Source: Lentisalinibacter sediminis
GTDB taxonomy: Bacteria; Pseudomonadota; Gammaproteobacteria; Steroidobacterales; Woeseiaceae
Length of the DNA stretch: 64,000 nt
NCBI RefSeq assembly: GCF_040706615.1
Contig: NZ_JAPDRF010000003.1
Location: 1-64,000 of the forward strand
Direction: 5' to 3'
The position numbers were made by a program, and so were the translations under genes. The stretch's first letter is position 1. The number at the start of each line of letters is the position of its first letter. Under the pieces are notes generated by a model, which saw nothing but the letters and a program-made list of their open reading frames with translations, did not search any database and was not told the DNA's origin. This document shows positions 26,375-36,209 of this stretch, piece by piece.

Positions 26375-26399
26375 GACAGACCCGTTCAGCCCCCGACGC

Positions 26400-28367
26400 T
26401 CAGCCGACCCACAACAGCCAGCCGAGCAGCGCGGTGAGACCGATCACCATCGCAAACGCGTAGTGGTAGAGATAACCGGACTGCACCTGCCGCACCGCCG
26501 CGGCGATGCGCCCGATGGTCCTGGCCGTGCCGTTGACCATCACGCCGTCGATGAATGCCTGGTCGCCCGCCTTCCACAGCACGGTACCAATGCCACGGCC
26601 ACCCGCCGCGAATACCCGCTGATAGAGTTCATCGGCGTAGTACTTGTTGAGCAGCAGGCGGTAGACGGCCGACAGGCGATCGCTCGCCTGAGCCGCGAGG
26701 TCCGGCCGGCGCAGCCAGATGTACCAGGCGACCGCGACGCCCGCCAGCGCCAGATACACGGCAGGGCCGCCGAACGCGTGCAGGATGAAGCCGGCCGGGC
26801 CGTGGAACTCCTCGCCCACGGCCGCCAGCGCGCCGTGTTCGGGCGCTACCCGGATGGCGTCGCCGAAGAAATCCCCGAACAGCAGCGGGCCGATGGTGAA
26901 CCAGCCGACCAGCAGCGAGGGGATGGCCAACAGCACCAGCGGCACGGTCACCACCGCCGGCGGCTCGTGCAGATGGGACCGGGTGGCGGCACCCATGCGC
27001 TCCTCGCCGTGGAACACGAGGAAGAACATGCGGAACGAGTACAACGCCGTGACGAAGACGCCGAGCAGCACGCTCCAGTAGGCGATGGCATGGGCCAGGC
27101 TGCCCTGCTCCACCCACGCCGCATGCACCGCCTCGATCAGGGCGTCCTTGGAGAAGAAGCCGGCCGTGCCCGGGAAACCGATCAGCGCGAGCGAGCCGAT
27201 CAGCGCCGTCCAGTAGGTGACGGGCATGTATTTCCTGAGGCCGCCCATCCGGCGGATGTCCTGCTCGTGATGCATGGCGATGATCACCGAGCCGGCCGCC
27301 AGGAAAAGCAGCGCCTTGAAGAAGGCGTGGGTCATCAGGTGGAAGATACCCGCCGCATAGGCCGAGGCGCCGAGTGCCACGGTCATGTAGCCCAGCTGAG
27401 ACAGGGTCGAGTAGGCGACCACCCGCTTGATGTCGTTCTGCACGATGCCGAGCAGGCCCATGAAGAAGGCCGTCACCGCACCGATGATCAGCACGAAACC
27501 CAGTGCGGTGGCCGAGATTTCGTACAGCGGCGACATCCGCGCCACCATGAAGATGCCCGCCGTGACCATGGTGGCCGCGTGGATCAGCGCGGAGATCGGC
27601 GTCGGGCCCTCCATGGAGTCCGGCAGCCAGACGTGCAGGGGCACCTGGGCAGACTTGCCCATGGCGCCGATGAACAGCAGGATGCAGATCAGCGTCATGG
27701 CGTTCCACGGGCTGCCCGCGAAGATCGCGATCTCCTGACCGGCGATGCGCTCGGCCTGGGCAAAAGTCTCGGCGTAGTCGAGCGTGCCGGCGAACATCAC
27801 GACCGCGGCGATGCCGAGGATGAAGCCGAAATCCCCTACCCGGTTCACCAGGAAGGCCTTCAGGTTGGCGACGATGGCCGTCGGCTTCTTGTACCAGAAG
27901 CCGATCAGCAGGTAGGACACCAGCCCCACGGCCTCCCAACCGAAGAACAGCTGCAGGAAGTTGTTCGACATCACCAGCATCAGCATGGCGAAGGTGAACA
28001 GGGAGATGTAGCTGAAGAAGCGCTGATAACCCGGGTCGTCGTGCATGTAGCCGATGGTGTAGACGTGCACCATGAGCGAGACGAAGGTCACCACCACCAT
28101 CATCAGGGCACTCAGCCGGTCGATGAGGAAGCCCACCTCCATGCGCAGGCCATCGGTGACGGCCCATGTGTAGACCGTGTAGTTCTGCACCTCGCCGCCG
28201 TCGAACACCAGGTCCTTCAGCACCAGCAGCGAGAGCACCGCAGAGAGACCCACGGCGAGGATGGTGATCCAGTGCGCCCCGGCCCGGCCGATGCGCCGGC
28301 CGAACACGCCCGCCACGATGGCGGCGACGAGGGGCGCGAGGACGATGGTGAGATGCATCGCTTGCAT
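26400..28367 (-). CDS. nuoL: NADH-quinone oxidoreductase subunit L
   Basis: NuoL is the distal antiporter-like subunit of complex I with the long lateral helix. The 655-residue protein has FFGWEAVGLVSYLLIGFW, KSAQVPLHVWLPDSMEGPTP and AYSTLSQLGYM, all conserved. The C-terminal region after about 550 gives the lateral helix and the last membrane segment. Met4 is an alternative start. It follows nuoK by three bases. Confidence 0.97.
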   Translation of the reverse strand: MQAMHLTIVLAPLVAAIVAGVFGRRIGRAGAHWITILAVGLSAVLSLLVLKDLVFDGGEVQNYTVYTWAVTDGLRMEVGFLIDRLSALMMVVVTFVSLMVHVYTIGYMHDDPGYQRFFSYISLFTFAMLMLVMSNNFLQLFFGWEAVGLVSYLLIGFWYKKPTAIVANLKAFLVNRVGDFGFILGIAAVVMFAGTLDYAETFAQAERIAGQEIAIFAGSPWNAMTLICILLFIGAMGKSAQVPLHVWLPDSMEGPTPISALIHAATMVTAGIFMVARMSPLYEISATALGFVLIIGAVTAFFMGLLGIVQNDIKRVVAYSTLSQLGYMTVALGASAYAAGIFHLMTHAFFKALLFLAAGSVIIAMHHEQDIRRMGGLRKYMPVTYWTALIGSLALIGFPGTAGFFSKDALIEAVHAAWVEQGSLAHAIAYWSVLLGVFVTALYSFRMFFLVFHGEERMGAATRSHLHEPPAVVTVPLVLLAIPSLLVGWFTIGPLLFGDFFGDAIRVAPEHGALAAVGEEFHGPAGFILHAFGGPAVYLALAGVAVAWYIWLRRPDLAAQASDRLSAVYRLLLNKYYADELYQRVFAAGGRGIGTVLWKAGDQAFIDGVMVNGTARTIGRIAAAVRQVQSGYLYHYAFAMVIGLTALLGWLLWVG

Positions 28368-28370
28368 GCG

Positions 28371-28682
28371 CTAGCCCCTCATCGCGTCCATGTTCTCGAC
28401 GTCGATGCTGCGCCGGCTGCGGAACAGCACCACCAGGATGGCCAGCCCGATCGCCGCTTCGGCCGCCGCCACGGTCAGGATGAAGAACACAAATACCTGG
28501 CCGAGCTCGTTGCCCACATAGCGGGAGAACGCCACGAAATTGAAATTCACCGCCAGCAGCATGAGCTCGATGCACATCAGCAGCAGGATGACGTTCTTGC
28601 GGTTGATGAAGATACCGGCGACCGCCAGCGAAAACAGGATCGCCGACAGCGTGAGGTAGTGCTGCAGTCCGATGCCGCTCAC
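28371..28682 (-). CDS. nuoK: NADH-quinone oxidoreductase subunit K
   Basis: NuoK is a three-helix membrane subunit with the key glutamates of the proton path (Glu in LLLMCIELMLLAVN, and in AAAEAAIGLA). The 103-residue protein starts at GTG that overlaps the nuoJ stop as GTGA. Length is normal. Confidence 0.97.
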   Translation of the reverse strand: MSGIGLQHYLTLSAILFSLAVAGIFINRKNVILLLMCIELMLLAVNFNFVAFSRYVGNELGQVFVFFILTVAAAEAAIGLAILVVLFRSRRSIDVENMDAMRG

Positions 28683-29281
28683 TGGCGTTCCTCCGAATCC
28701 ATGCTGACCAGGCGCACCCGGTCCTCGCGGCGCGTGCTCACCTGCCGTGAGATGTTCTGCACCTTCAGGCCCGGGCGTCGGCGCATGGTCAGCGTGATCG
28801 CCGCGACGATGGCGAGCAGCAGTATCACGGCAGCCAGCTCGAAGGCATACACGTGCTCGGTATAGAGCACCGACCCGAGTGCCTTGGTATTGCTGTAGCC
28901 CTCCGGCAGGGGCGGCGCGTCCGCCATCGTCGTGAGCCCGCGGCTCTTCGCCCAGATGACCTGAACCAGCTCGACCACCATGATCAGCGCGACCACGAGA
29001 CCGAGGGGAGCGTAGCGGGTGAGCCCCTCGCGCACCGCCTCCACGTTGACGTCGAGCATCATGACGACGAACAGGAACAGCACCATGACCGCGCCGACGT
29101 AGACCAGCACCAGGACGATGGCCAGGAACTCCGCCTCAGCCAGCAGCCACAGGACCGCGCTGTTGAAGAAAGCCAGCACGAGGAACATCACGGAATACAC
29201 CGGATTCCGCGAGAAGATCACACCGAGTGCCGCACCGATCAGCACGGCGCTGAAGACGTAGAAGAGCAGCGTCTCAAACAA
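28679..29281 (-). CDS. nuoJ: NADH-quinone oxidoreductase subunit J
   Basis: NuoJ is a membrane subunit with five helices that contributes to the E-channel. The 200-residue protein has VYVGAVMVLFLFVVMMLDV (conserved third helix with a pi-bulge) and a hydrophilic C-tail. The start is TTG after GGGGA. It follows nuoI by a 66-base spacer that holds an 8-bp hairpin, the largest gap in the operon. Confidence 0.95.
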   Translation of the reverse strand: MFETLLFYVFSAVLIGAALGVIFSRNPVYSVMFLVLAFFNSAVLWLLAEAEFLAIVLVLVYVGAVMVLFLFVVMMLDVNVEAVREGLTRYAPLGLVVALIMVVELVQVIWAKSRGLTTMADAPPLPEGYSNTKALGSVLYTEHVYAFELAAVILLLAIVAAITLTMRRRPGLKVQNISRQVSTRREDRVRLVSMDSEERQ

Positions 29282-29296
29282 AATCCGGTCCCCAAT

Positions 29297-29316
29297 GGCT
29301 CCCGCGCCCGGGAGCC
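29297..29316 (-). other. Hairpin in the nuoI-nuoJ spacer
   Basis: GGCTCCCG (29297-29304) pairs with CGGGAGCC (29309-29316) around a four-base loop. No T tract follows, so it may stabilise or separate mRNA segments rather than end transcription. Confidence 0.45.
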
Positions 29317-29347
29317 CCTCGTCAATAATGGATGGCGGCGCCCTGCC

Positions 29348-29836
29348 CTAGCGGTAGGGCGCGTCCGCGGCCTTGTCGGCGGCGATCATCGGTTCGTACT
29401 TCTCGCCGACGGCCAGCAGTTTCTCCTTTGTCATGATGTTCTCGCCCCGGTTCTCCATGTGGTACTCGTGGATCCGGGTCTCGACGACCGCATCCACCGG
29501 GCATGCCTCTTCGCAGAATCCGCAGTAGATGCACTTGAACAGATCGATATCGTAACGGGTCGTGCGACGTGTGCCGTCCGGCCCGACGTCGGATTCGATG
29601 GTGATGGCCAGCGCCGGGCAGACCGCCTCGCAGAGCTTGCAGGCAATACAGCGCTCCTCCCCGTTCGGGTAGCGGCGCAGGGCGTGCAGACCGCGGAAAC
29701 GCGGCGACTGCGGCGTCTTCTCCTCCGGGTACTGCACCGTGACCTTGGTGTGGAACAGGTTCCGCCCGGTCAGCATCAGGCCGCGCCAGAGCTCGAGCAG
29801 CAGAAACGTCTTGAGGATATTCCTGACCATCGGCAC
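29348..29836 (-). CDS. nuoI: NADH-quinone oxidoreductase subunit I
   Basis: NuoI carries the two 4Fe-4S clusters (N6a, N6b) that link the peripheral chain to N2. The 162-residue protein has Cys63, 66, 69, 73 and Cys102, 105, 108, 112 in two CxxCxxCxxxCP motifs. It lies six bases after nuoH. Confidence 0.97.
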   Translation of the reverse strand: MPMVRNILKTFLLLELWRGLMLTGRNLFHTKVTVQYPEEKTPQSPRFRGLHALRRYPNGEERCIACKLCEAVCPALAITIESDVGPDGTRRTTRYDIDLFKCIYCGFCEEACPVDAVVETRIHEYHMENRGENIMTKEKLLAVGEKYEPMIAADKAADAPYR

Positions 29837-29842
29837 TCTCCC

Positions 29843-30940
29843 CTACACGCCCGTCGCCAGCCGCGCCCAGGGTCCCACGTGCAGCCACGCGAGTACGCCC
29901 TCCACGGCGATCCAGACTATCGTCACCGGGATGAACACCTTCCAGCCGAGCCGCATGATCTGGTCGTAACGGTAGCGCGGGAACGTGGCCCGCAGCCACA
30001 GGAAACAGAACAGGAAGAACGCGGTCTTGAGCGCGAACCAGAAGAAGCCCGGCTGCACGATCCAGGCGTTCTCGCTGATACCGGCGAACCCGATCAGACC
30101 TTCGAACGGCGACAGCCAGCCGCCCCAGAACAACACCGCCGTGAGCGCCGCGATCAGCACCATGTTGGCGTACTCGGCCAGGAAGAACACGGCGAAGGCG
30201 ATGCCCGAGTACTCGACATGGAAGCCGGCGACGATCTCCGATTCTCCCTCGGCCACGTCGAACGGCGCCCGGTTGGTCTCCGCGACGCCGGAGATGAAGT
30301 AGACCGCGAACAGCGGCAGCAGCCACAGCCAGAACCAGTTGGTGATACCGCCCTGCTGGGCGCGGATGATCTCGCCGAGGTTCAGGCTGCCGGCCGCCAT
30401 CAGGACGCCGACCAGGGCGAAGCCCATGGCGATCTCGTAGGCGACGATCTGCGCGGCGGAGCGCATGGCGCCGAGGAAGGCGTATTTGGAGTTGGTGGCC
30501 CACCCCGCCAGGATGACGCCGTAGACACCCACCGACGTGAGCGCCAGCACGTAGAGGAGGCCCGCGTCGATGTCGGCCAGGACGAAGTCCTCGCTGAGCG
30601 GAATCACGGCCCAGGTGGCCAGCGCCGGCGTGATGGAGAGCAGCGGCGCAATGACGAACAGGAAGCGGCTGGAGTTGGTGGGTACCACGACCTCCTTCAT
30701 GAGCAGCTTCAGCACGTCGGCGAACGGCTGCAGGAGGCCACGGAAGCCCACCCGGTTCGGCCCGATGCGGTTCTGGATGTAGCCGATCACCTTGCGCTCG
30801 GCCAGGGTCAGGAAGGCCACGGTCAGGATCACGCAAACCATCACCGCCACGATCTGGCTGGTGACGACGGTGACCATCTGCGCCGTCTCCGGCAGCCGGC
30901 CCAGCAACCCGAAACTGATGAGGTTCAGGAACTCGTTCAC
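29843..30940 (-). CDS. nuoH: NADH-quinone oxidoreductase subunit H
   Basis: NuoH forms the quinone entry site and links the arms of complex I. The 365-residue membrane protein has the conserved ERKVIGYIQNRIGPNRVG stretch and ETNRAPFDVAEGESEIVAGF. The start is GTG, overlapping the nuoG stop as GTGA. Confidence 0.97.
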   Translation of the reverse strand: MNEFLNLISFGLLGRLPETAQMVTVVTSQIVAVMVCVILTVAFLTLAERKVIGYIQNRIGPNRVGFRGLLQPFADVLKLLMKEVVVPTNSSRFLFVIAPLLSITPALATWAVIPLSEDFVLADIDAGLLYVLALTSVGVYGVILAGWATNSKYAFLGAMRSAAQIVAYEIAMGFALVGVLMAAGSLNLGEIIRAQQGGITNWFWLWLLPLFAVYFISGVAETNRAPFDVAEGESEIVAGFHVEYSGIAFAVFFLAEYANMVLIAALTAVLFWGGWLSPFEGLIGFAGISENAWIVQPGFFWFALKTAFFLFCFLWLRATFPRYRYDQIMRLGWKVFIPVTIVWIAVEGVLAWLHVGPWARLATGV

Positions 30941-33132
30941 CCGGCGGCCTCCAGCCGGTCATCGTGCTCACTGCGCTCGCGGCCCTCGCGGCCGTCGACC
31001 GTCAGCTGCAGGGCGTGGGCGTGGCGGACCAGCGCATCCACCCGGTAGATGGGTACGTCGAGTGTCTCGCCCTCGGGTTCGTCTGCCGCCTCGCACACGT
31101 GGTCGCCGGCGTAGGCGTTGTCCGCTACCGGCGTGCCGATCCGATCGAGCGCCTCGTCGCGAACCTGCTCCGCGGAGACGTAATCGAAGCCGGGCGCGTC
31201 CAGCAGATTGCCGATCACACGCAGTATTTTCCAGCCGGGGCGCGCCTCGCCCACCGGGCTGGCGACGCCGGCGAAGCTCTGCACCCGCCCCTCGCCGTTG
31301 ACGAAGGTGCCGGCCGTCTCGAATGCGGTGCCGAGCGGCAGCATGACATCCGCGGCGGCCTCGATGCCGGCCGTGCGATAGGCCGTCATAGCCACCACGA
31401 ACTCGCTGCCGGCGAATGCCTGCCGCGCGTCTGCGGCGAAATCCTCGTCCGGGTCGGCGCCCAGCAGCAATATCCCGCGCGGCGGATCCGCGAGCAGGCC
31501 GGCGACGTCCCGGCCGGGCCTCTCCCGGCGGGCCCCGGACGCGGCGCGACGGGGCAGCACGCCCGCCAGGCAGGCCCCGGCCGTATTGGCGCCCTCGGAG
31601 ACATAGCCGAGAGCCGTGCCGGTCAGCTCAGCCAGCGCGGCGGCCAGCGCACGCAGATCTGCGTAGCACGGGTGCCGCCCGGCGATCAGCCCGAGCAGTA
31701 TCAGTCCGTCGCTGCCCTCGACGAGGCTGGCGGCGGCGCGGCGCTGCTGGTCGTCGGGGCTTACGCCCTCGGTCAGAGCGCGCACCGGGGCCGGCACCGC
31801 CGTCTCCTGCAGCTGTGCGGCAGCGACAGTCACCCCGGCCAGCCCCGCGACCAGACTGCCCTCGGCGTAGGCCTCTACGCCGAAGAAATAGGGATAGCGC
31901 TCCGGGTTGACGAAGGAGACCTTCCCGCCGCCCACGGCCGCCTTGCGCACGCGATGAGCCAGCATCGGCACTTCCTTGCGCAGGTTCGAACCCACGACCA
32001 GCAACGCGTCCAGATCCTCGAAGTCCTCCAGGGAGCGGCCGAGCGCGGCGAATAACGGGTCTGCGTCCTGGTCGCGGAAGTCGCGCCGGCGCAGGCGATG
32101 GTCGAGATTCGCGGTGCCCAGATGTTCGCCCAGGCGGGCCAGCAGATGGCATTCCTCCAGCGTCGCCCCCGGCGCCGTCAGCAGAGCGACCTCGCCGGGG
32201 TCCGCGGCGGCGATCTCGCGCAGCCGCTCGGCCGTCACGGACAGGGCGTCCTCCCAGGACACCGCCTCCCAGCGCCCGTCCCGCTTCACCATCGGCTCGC
32301 GCAGCCGCGCCTCGCTGTAGATACCCTCGTAGCTGAAGCGGTCCCGGTCGGCGATCCAGGTCTCGTTGATCGCCTCGTTACGGCGGGGGACGATGCGTTT
32401 GACCGTGCCACGCAGCACGTGCGCATACAGGTTGCTGCCCGCGCAGTCGTGCGGCGACACCATGGGCCTCTGCACCATCTCCCAGGCGCGGGCGCTGTAG
32501 CGGTAGGGCTTGTTGTTCAGCGCGCCCACGGGACACACGTCGATGATGTTGCCGGACAGCTCGTGATCGACGCTCTTCTCGATATAGGTGCCGATCTTCA
32601 TGTGCTCGCCGCGGTCCGTGGTGCCCAGCTCCTGGATGCCGGCGATCTCCTGGCCGAAGCGCACGCAGCGGGTGCAGTGGATGCAGCGGGTCATGTCCGT
32701 GGACACCAGCGGACCCAGATCCTGGTCCTTCACCACCCGCTTGCCTTCGGTATAGCGGGAGACGTCGCGACCGAAGCCCATCGCGAGGTCCTGCAGCTCG
32801 CACTCGCCGCCCTGATCGCAGATCGGGCAGTCCAGCGGGTGATTGATGAGCAGGAATTCCATGGTGGCCTTCTGGGCCGAGACCGCTCTGGCGGAACGGG
32901 TGAAGACCTTCATACCCTCGTTGACCGGGGTGGCGCAGGCGGGCAGCGGCTTCGGCGCCTTCTCCACCTCCACCAGACACATGCGGCAGTTGGCGGCCAC
33001 GGACAGCTTCTCGTGATAGCAGAAGCGCGGCACGTAAATGTTCGCCGCATCCGTGACCTCGATCAGCATCTGCCCCTTGCGCGCCTGCAGGGGCTTGCCG
33101 TCGACTTCTATGTTGACCAGATCGTCGCTCAT
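30937..33132 (-). CDS. nuoG: NADH-quinone oxidoreductase subunit G
   Basis: NuoG is the large iron-sulfur subunit of the peripheral arm. The 731-residue protein has the 2Fe-2S ligands Cys38, 49, 52 and 66. The N5 ligands are His98, Cys102, 105 and 111. A further 4Fe-4S set is Cys150, 153, 156 and 200. The molybdopterin-like domain follows. It is shorter than the roughly 900 residues of E. coli NuoG. It starts 22 bases after nuoF. Confidence 0.96.
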   Translation of the reverse strand: MSDDLVNIEVDGKPLQARKGQMLIEVTDAANIYVPRFCYHEKLSVAANCRMCLVEVEKAPKPLPACATPVNEGMKVFTRSARAVSAQKATMEFLLINHPLDCPICDQGGECELQDLAMGFGRDVSRYTEGKRVVKDQDLGPLVSTDMTRCIHCTRCVRFGQEIAGIQELGTTDRGEHMKIGTYIEKSVDHELSGNIIDVCPVGALNNKPYRYSARAWEMVQRPMVSPHDCAGSNLYAHVLRGTVKRIVPRRNEAINETWIADRDRFSYEGIYSEARLREPMVKRDGRWEAVSWEDALSVTAERLREIAAADPGEVALLTAPGATLEECHLLARLGEHLGTANLDHRLRRRDFRDQDADPLFAALGRSLEDFEDLDALLVVGSNLRKEVPMLAHRVRKAAVGGGKVSFVNPERYPYFFGVEAYAEGSLVAGLAGVTVAAAQLQETAVPAPVRALTEGVSPDDQQRRAAASLVEGSDGLILLGLIAGRHPCYADLRALAAALAELTGTALGYVSEGANTAGACLAGVLPRRAASGARRERPGRDVAGLLADPPRGILLLGADPDEDFAADARQAFAGSEFVVAMTAYRTAGIEAAADVMLPLGTAFETAGTFVNGEGRVQSFAGVASPVGEARPGWKILRVIGNLLDAPGFDYVSAEQVRDEALDRIGTPVADNAYAGDHVCEAADEPEGETLDVPIYRVDALVRHAHALQLTVDGREGRERSEHDDRLEAAG

Positions 33133-33154
33133 GGTGCTCGCAATGCGGTACGGG

Positions 33155-34459
33155 TCACGCGGCCCGGCGGTCGTCGTCCTCGACGATGCTCCGGCCCTTG
33201 TGCTCGACCATGTATTCGAATTCGTGGCGGAAGTGTTTCAGGAAGCTCTGCACCGGCCACGCGGCGGCGTCGCCCAGCGCGCAGATGGTGTGGCCCTCGA
33301 TCTTGTTCGCCACGTCGAGGAGTTTGTCCAGATCGTCCGCCGTCGCCTGGCCCTCGAGCATGCGCGTCAGCATGCGGTACAGCCAGCCGGTGCCCTCGCG
33401 GCAGGGTGTGCACTGGCCGCAGGACTCGGCCATGTAGAAGCGCGAGATACGCCGCAGGACGCGCACCATGCAGGTGGTCTCGTCCATCACCATCACGGCA
33501 CCGGTGCCGAAGGATGAGCCCGCCTCCTTCAGCGAGTTGTAGTCCATGGTGCAGCCCATGATGATATCGGCCGGCAGCACGGGTACCGAGGAGCCGCCCG
33601 GAATCACTGCCTTCAGCTTACGCCCGCCCAGCATGCCGCCGCAGCGCTCCAGCAGTTCCGGGAACGGGATGCCCATGGGCAGCTCCAGATTCTGGGGCTG
33701 CTCCACGTGTCCGGATACGGAGAAGATGGCCGTGCCGCCGGAGCCCTCCACGCCCAGGGCAGAGAACCACCTGGCACCGTTGCGGATGATGGAGGGCACA
33801 CTCGCGAGCGACTGGGTGTTGTTCACCGTGGTGGGCTTGCCGTACACGCCGAAGTTCGCGGGAAACGGCGGCTTGAAACGCGGCTTGCCCTGCTTGCCTT
33901 CGAGGGATTCCAGCAGTGCCGTCTCCTCACCGCAGATATAGGCGCCGGCGCCGACGAAGGTGTAGAGGTCGAAATCGATGCCGGAGCCACGGATATCGCG
34001 GCCCAGCAGCCCCGCCTCGTAGGCTTCCGTGAGCGCGGCCTCGAACCTCGGCACCGGCTCCTCCATGAACTCGCCGCGGATGTAGTTGTAGCCCACGGTG
34101 GCGCCCATCGCATAGCCGGCGATGGCCATACCCTCGACGAGAGAATGGGGGTTATAGCGCAGGATCTCCCGGTCGTGGCAGGTGCCCGGCTCGCTCTCGT
34201 CCGAGTTGCAGACGATGTACTTCTGCACCGGCGCGCTGCGTGGCATGAAACTCCACTTCAGGCCCGTCGGGAAACCAGCGCCGCCGCGACCCTTCAGCCC
34301 CGACTCCTTGACCTCCTCGATCACCGCCTCCGGCGTCATCTCGCCCTTCAGGATGCGCTCCCACGCCTCGTAGCCGCCCACCTTGCGGTAGGCCTCGAGG
34401 CTCCAGGGCTCGTCCTGCCCGAGCGTGGCGTAGCAGATCAGGTTCTCGTCGGTACTCAT
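33155..34459 (-). CDS. nuoF: NADH-quinone oxidoreductase subunit F
   Basis: NuoF binds NADH and FMN and holds cluster N3. The 434-residue protein has GRGGAGFPTG (57-66) for FMN/NADH and ESCGQCTPCREG with three of the N3 cysteines. The start ATG overlaps the nuoE stop by one base (TGATG). An upstream in-frame extension is rejected as it lies inside nuoE. Confidence 0.97.
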   Translation of the reverse strand: MSTDENLICYATLGQDEPWSLEAYRKVGGYEAWERILKGEMTPEAVIEEVKESGLKGRGGAGFPTGLKWSFMPRSAPVQKYIVCNSDESEPGTCHDREILRYNPHSLVEGMAIAGYAMGATVGYNYIRGEFMEEPVPRFEAALTEAYEAGLLGRDIRGSGIDFDLYTFVGAGAYICGEETALLESLEGKQGKPRFKPPFPANFGVYGKPTTVNNTQSLASVPSIIRNGARWFSALGVEGSGGTAIFSVSGHVEQPQNLELPMGIPFPELLERCGGMLGGRKLKAVIPGGSSVPVLPADIIMGCTMDYNSLKEAGSSFGTGAVMVMDETTCMVRVLRRISRFYMAESCGQCTPCREGTGWLYRMLTRMLEGQATADDLDKLLDVANKIEGHTICALGDAAAWPVQSFLKHFRHEFEYMVEHKGRSIVEDDDRRAA

Positions 34460-34959
34460 CAGTCCAGTCCGTCCATTATCTCGTCGATGCGCTCGGGGGT
34501 GAGGTTCTCGTGGTAGACGTGGTCCACCATCATCATCGGCGCCCCGCAACAGGCGGCAAGGCACTCCTCCTCGCGCTTCAGATAGATGCGCCCGTCCGGT
34601 GTGCTCTCACCCAGGGAGACCCCGAGTTTGTTCTCCACGTGCGCTACCAGGTCTTCCGCGCCTCGCAGCATGCAGGAGACGTTGGTACAGATGGAGACGC
34701 TGTGCCGGCCCACCGGCTTCGTCTCGAACATCGAATAGAACGTGGCGACCTCGTACACCTGGATGGGCGGCAGCTCCAGGTAGGCCGCGACGGCGTCCAT
34801 GATCTGCGGCGTGAGATAGCCGGCGTTCTCGTGCTGCGCGGCATGCAAAGCACCGATCACCGCCGAGCGCTTGCGCTCCTCGGGGAAGCGCCCGGTCCAC
34901 TTGTCGATCTCCTCGCGCACATGGGCGCTCAGCTCGGGCACTGCCGTCTGCTCGCTCAC
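34459..34959 (-). CDS. nuoE: NADH-quinone oxidoreductase subunit E
   Basis: NuoE carries the 2Fe-2S cluster N1a. The 166-residue thioredoxin-like protein has ligands Cys91, Cys96, Cys132 and Cys136. The start is GTG with a strong GGGGAGG upstream and overlaps the nuoD stop as GTGA. Confidence 0.96.
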   Translation of the reverse strand: MSEQTAVPELSAHVREEIDKWTGRFPEERKRSAVIGALHAAQHENAGYLTPQIMDAVAAYLELPPIQVYEVATFYSMFETKPVGRHSVSICTNVSCMLRGAEDLVAHVENKLGVSLGESTPDGRIYLKREEECLAACCGAPMMMVDHVYHENLTPERIDEIMDGLD

Positions 34960-36209
34960 CGGTCCACCTCCCCGAACACGATGTCCTGGGTGCCGATCAC
35001 AGCGACCACGTCGGCCAGCATGTGCCCCTGCACCATCTCGTTCATGGCCGCCAGGTGGGCGAAGCCCGGCGCCCGGACCTTCAGCCGGTAGGGCTTGTTC
35101 GCCCCGTCCGAGATCAGATAGCAGCCGAATTCGCCCTTGGGCGCTTCCACCGCAGCATAGGCCTCGCCTTCCGGCACCACGTAGCCCTCGGTGAAGAGCT
35201 TGAAGTGGTGAATCAGCGATTCCATGTCGTCCTTCATCTCGACCCGGCTGGGCGGGGCGATCTTGCGGTCGTCCAGCATGACGGGACCCGGATTCTGTTC
35301 CAGCCAGTCGACGCACTGGCGAATGATCCGGTTCGACTGGCGCAGCTCCTCGATCCTCACCAGGTAGCGGTCGTAACAGTCACCGCTGACCCCCACGGGG
35401 ATCTCGAAGTCGAGCTGGTCGTAGACCTCGTAGGGCTGCTTCTTGCGGAGGTCCCACTCGATGCCCGAGCCGCGCAACATGGGTCCGCTGAAGCCGAGCT
35501 GCAGCGCCCGTTCCGGCGTTACCACGGCAATGTTCACCGTGCGCTGCTTCCAGATCCGGTTATCGGTGAGCAGGGTCTCGTAGTCGTCCACGCAGGCCGG
35601 GAAGCGGTCCGTGAAATCGCGGATGAAGTCGAGCAGCGAACCTTCCCGCGCCCGGTTCATCTCGTCCACTTCCTTCTGGCTGTGCCACTTGGACGGCTGG
35701 TACTTCGGCATCTCCTCCGGCAGGTCGCGGTAGACGCCGCCGGGGCGGTAGTAGGTGGCGTGCATGCGCGTACCCGAGACCGCCTCATAGCAGTCCATGA
35801 GATCTTCGCGCTCACGGAAGCAGTACAGAAACATGGTCATGGCGCCGATATCGAGGCCGTGTGCGCCCAGCCACATCAGGTGGTTCAGAATGCGGGTGAT
35901 CTCGTCGAACATCACACGGATGTACTGGGCGCGGAGCGGCGGCGTGATGCCGAGCAGCTTCTCGATGGCCATCACATAACCGTGCTCGTTGCACATCATG
36001 GACACGTAGTCGAGGCGGTCCATGTAGCCGATGCTCTGGTTGTAGGGCTTGGACTCGGCCAGCTTCTCGGTGGCCCGGTGCAGGAGGCCGACGTGGGGGT
36101 CGGCCTTCTGGATCACCTCCCCGTCCATCTCCAGCACCAGCCGGAGCACGCCGTGGGCCGCCGGATGCTGGGGCCCGAAATTCATCGTGAAGTTCTGTAT
36201 TTCAGCCAT
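34956..36209 (-). CDS. nuoD: NADH-quinone oxidoreductase subunit D
   Basis: NuoD, with NuoB, forms the quinone-binding pocket. The 417-residue protein resembles the [NiFe] hydrogenase large subunit and begins with the NFGPQHPAAHGVLRL motif. It ends with the family signature ...GTQDIVFGEVDR. It is separate from NuoC, unlike the fused NuoCD of enterobacteria. Confidence 0.97.
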   Translation of the reverse strand: MAEIQNFTMNFGPQHPAAHGVLRLVLEMDGEVIQKADPHVGLLHRATEKLAESKPYNQSIGYMDRLDYVSMMCNEHGYVMAIEKLLGITPPLRAQYIRVMFDEITRILNHLMWLGAHGLDIGAMTMFLYCFREREDLMDCYEAVSGTRMHATYYRPGGVYRDLPEEMPKYQPSKWHSQKEVDEMNRAREGSLLDFIRDFTDRFPACVDDYETLLTDNRIWKQRTVNIAVVTPERALQLGFSGPMLRGSGIEWDLRKKQPYEVYDQLDFEIPVGVSGDCYDRYLVRIEELRQSNRIIRQCVDWLEQNPGPVMLDDRKIAPPSRVEMKDDMESLIHHFKLFTEGYVVPEGEAYAAVEAPKGEFGCYLISDGANKPYRLKVRAPGFAHLAAMNEMVQGHMLADVVAVIGTQDIVFGEVDR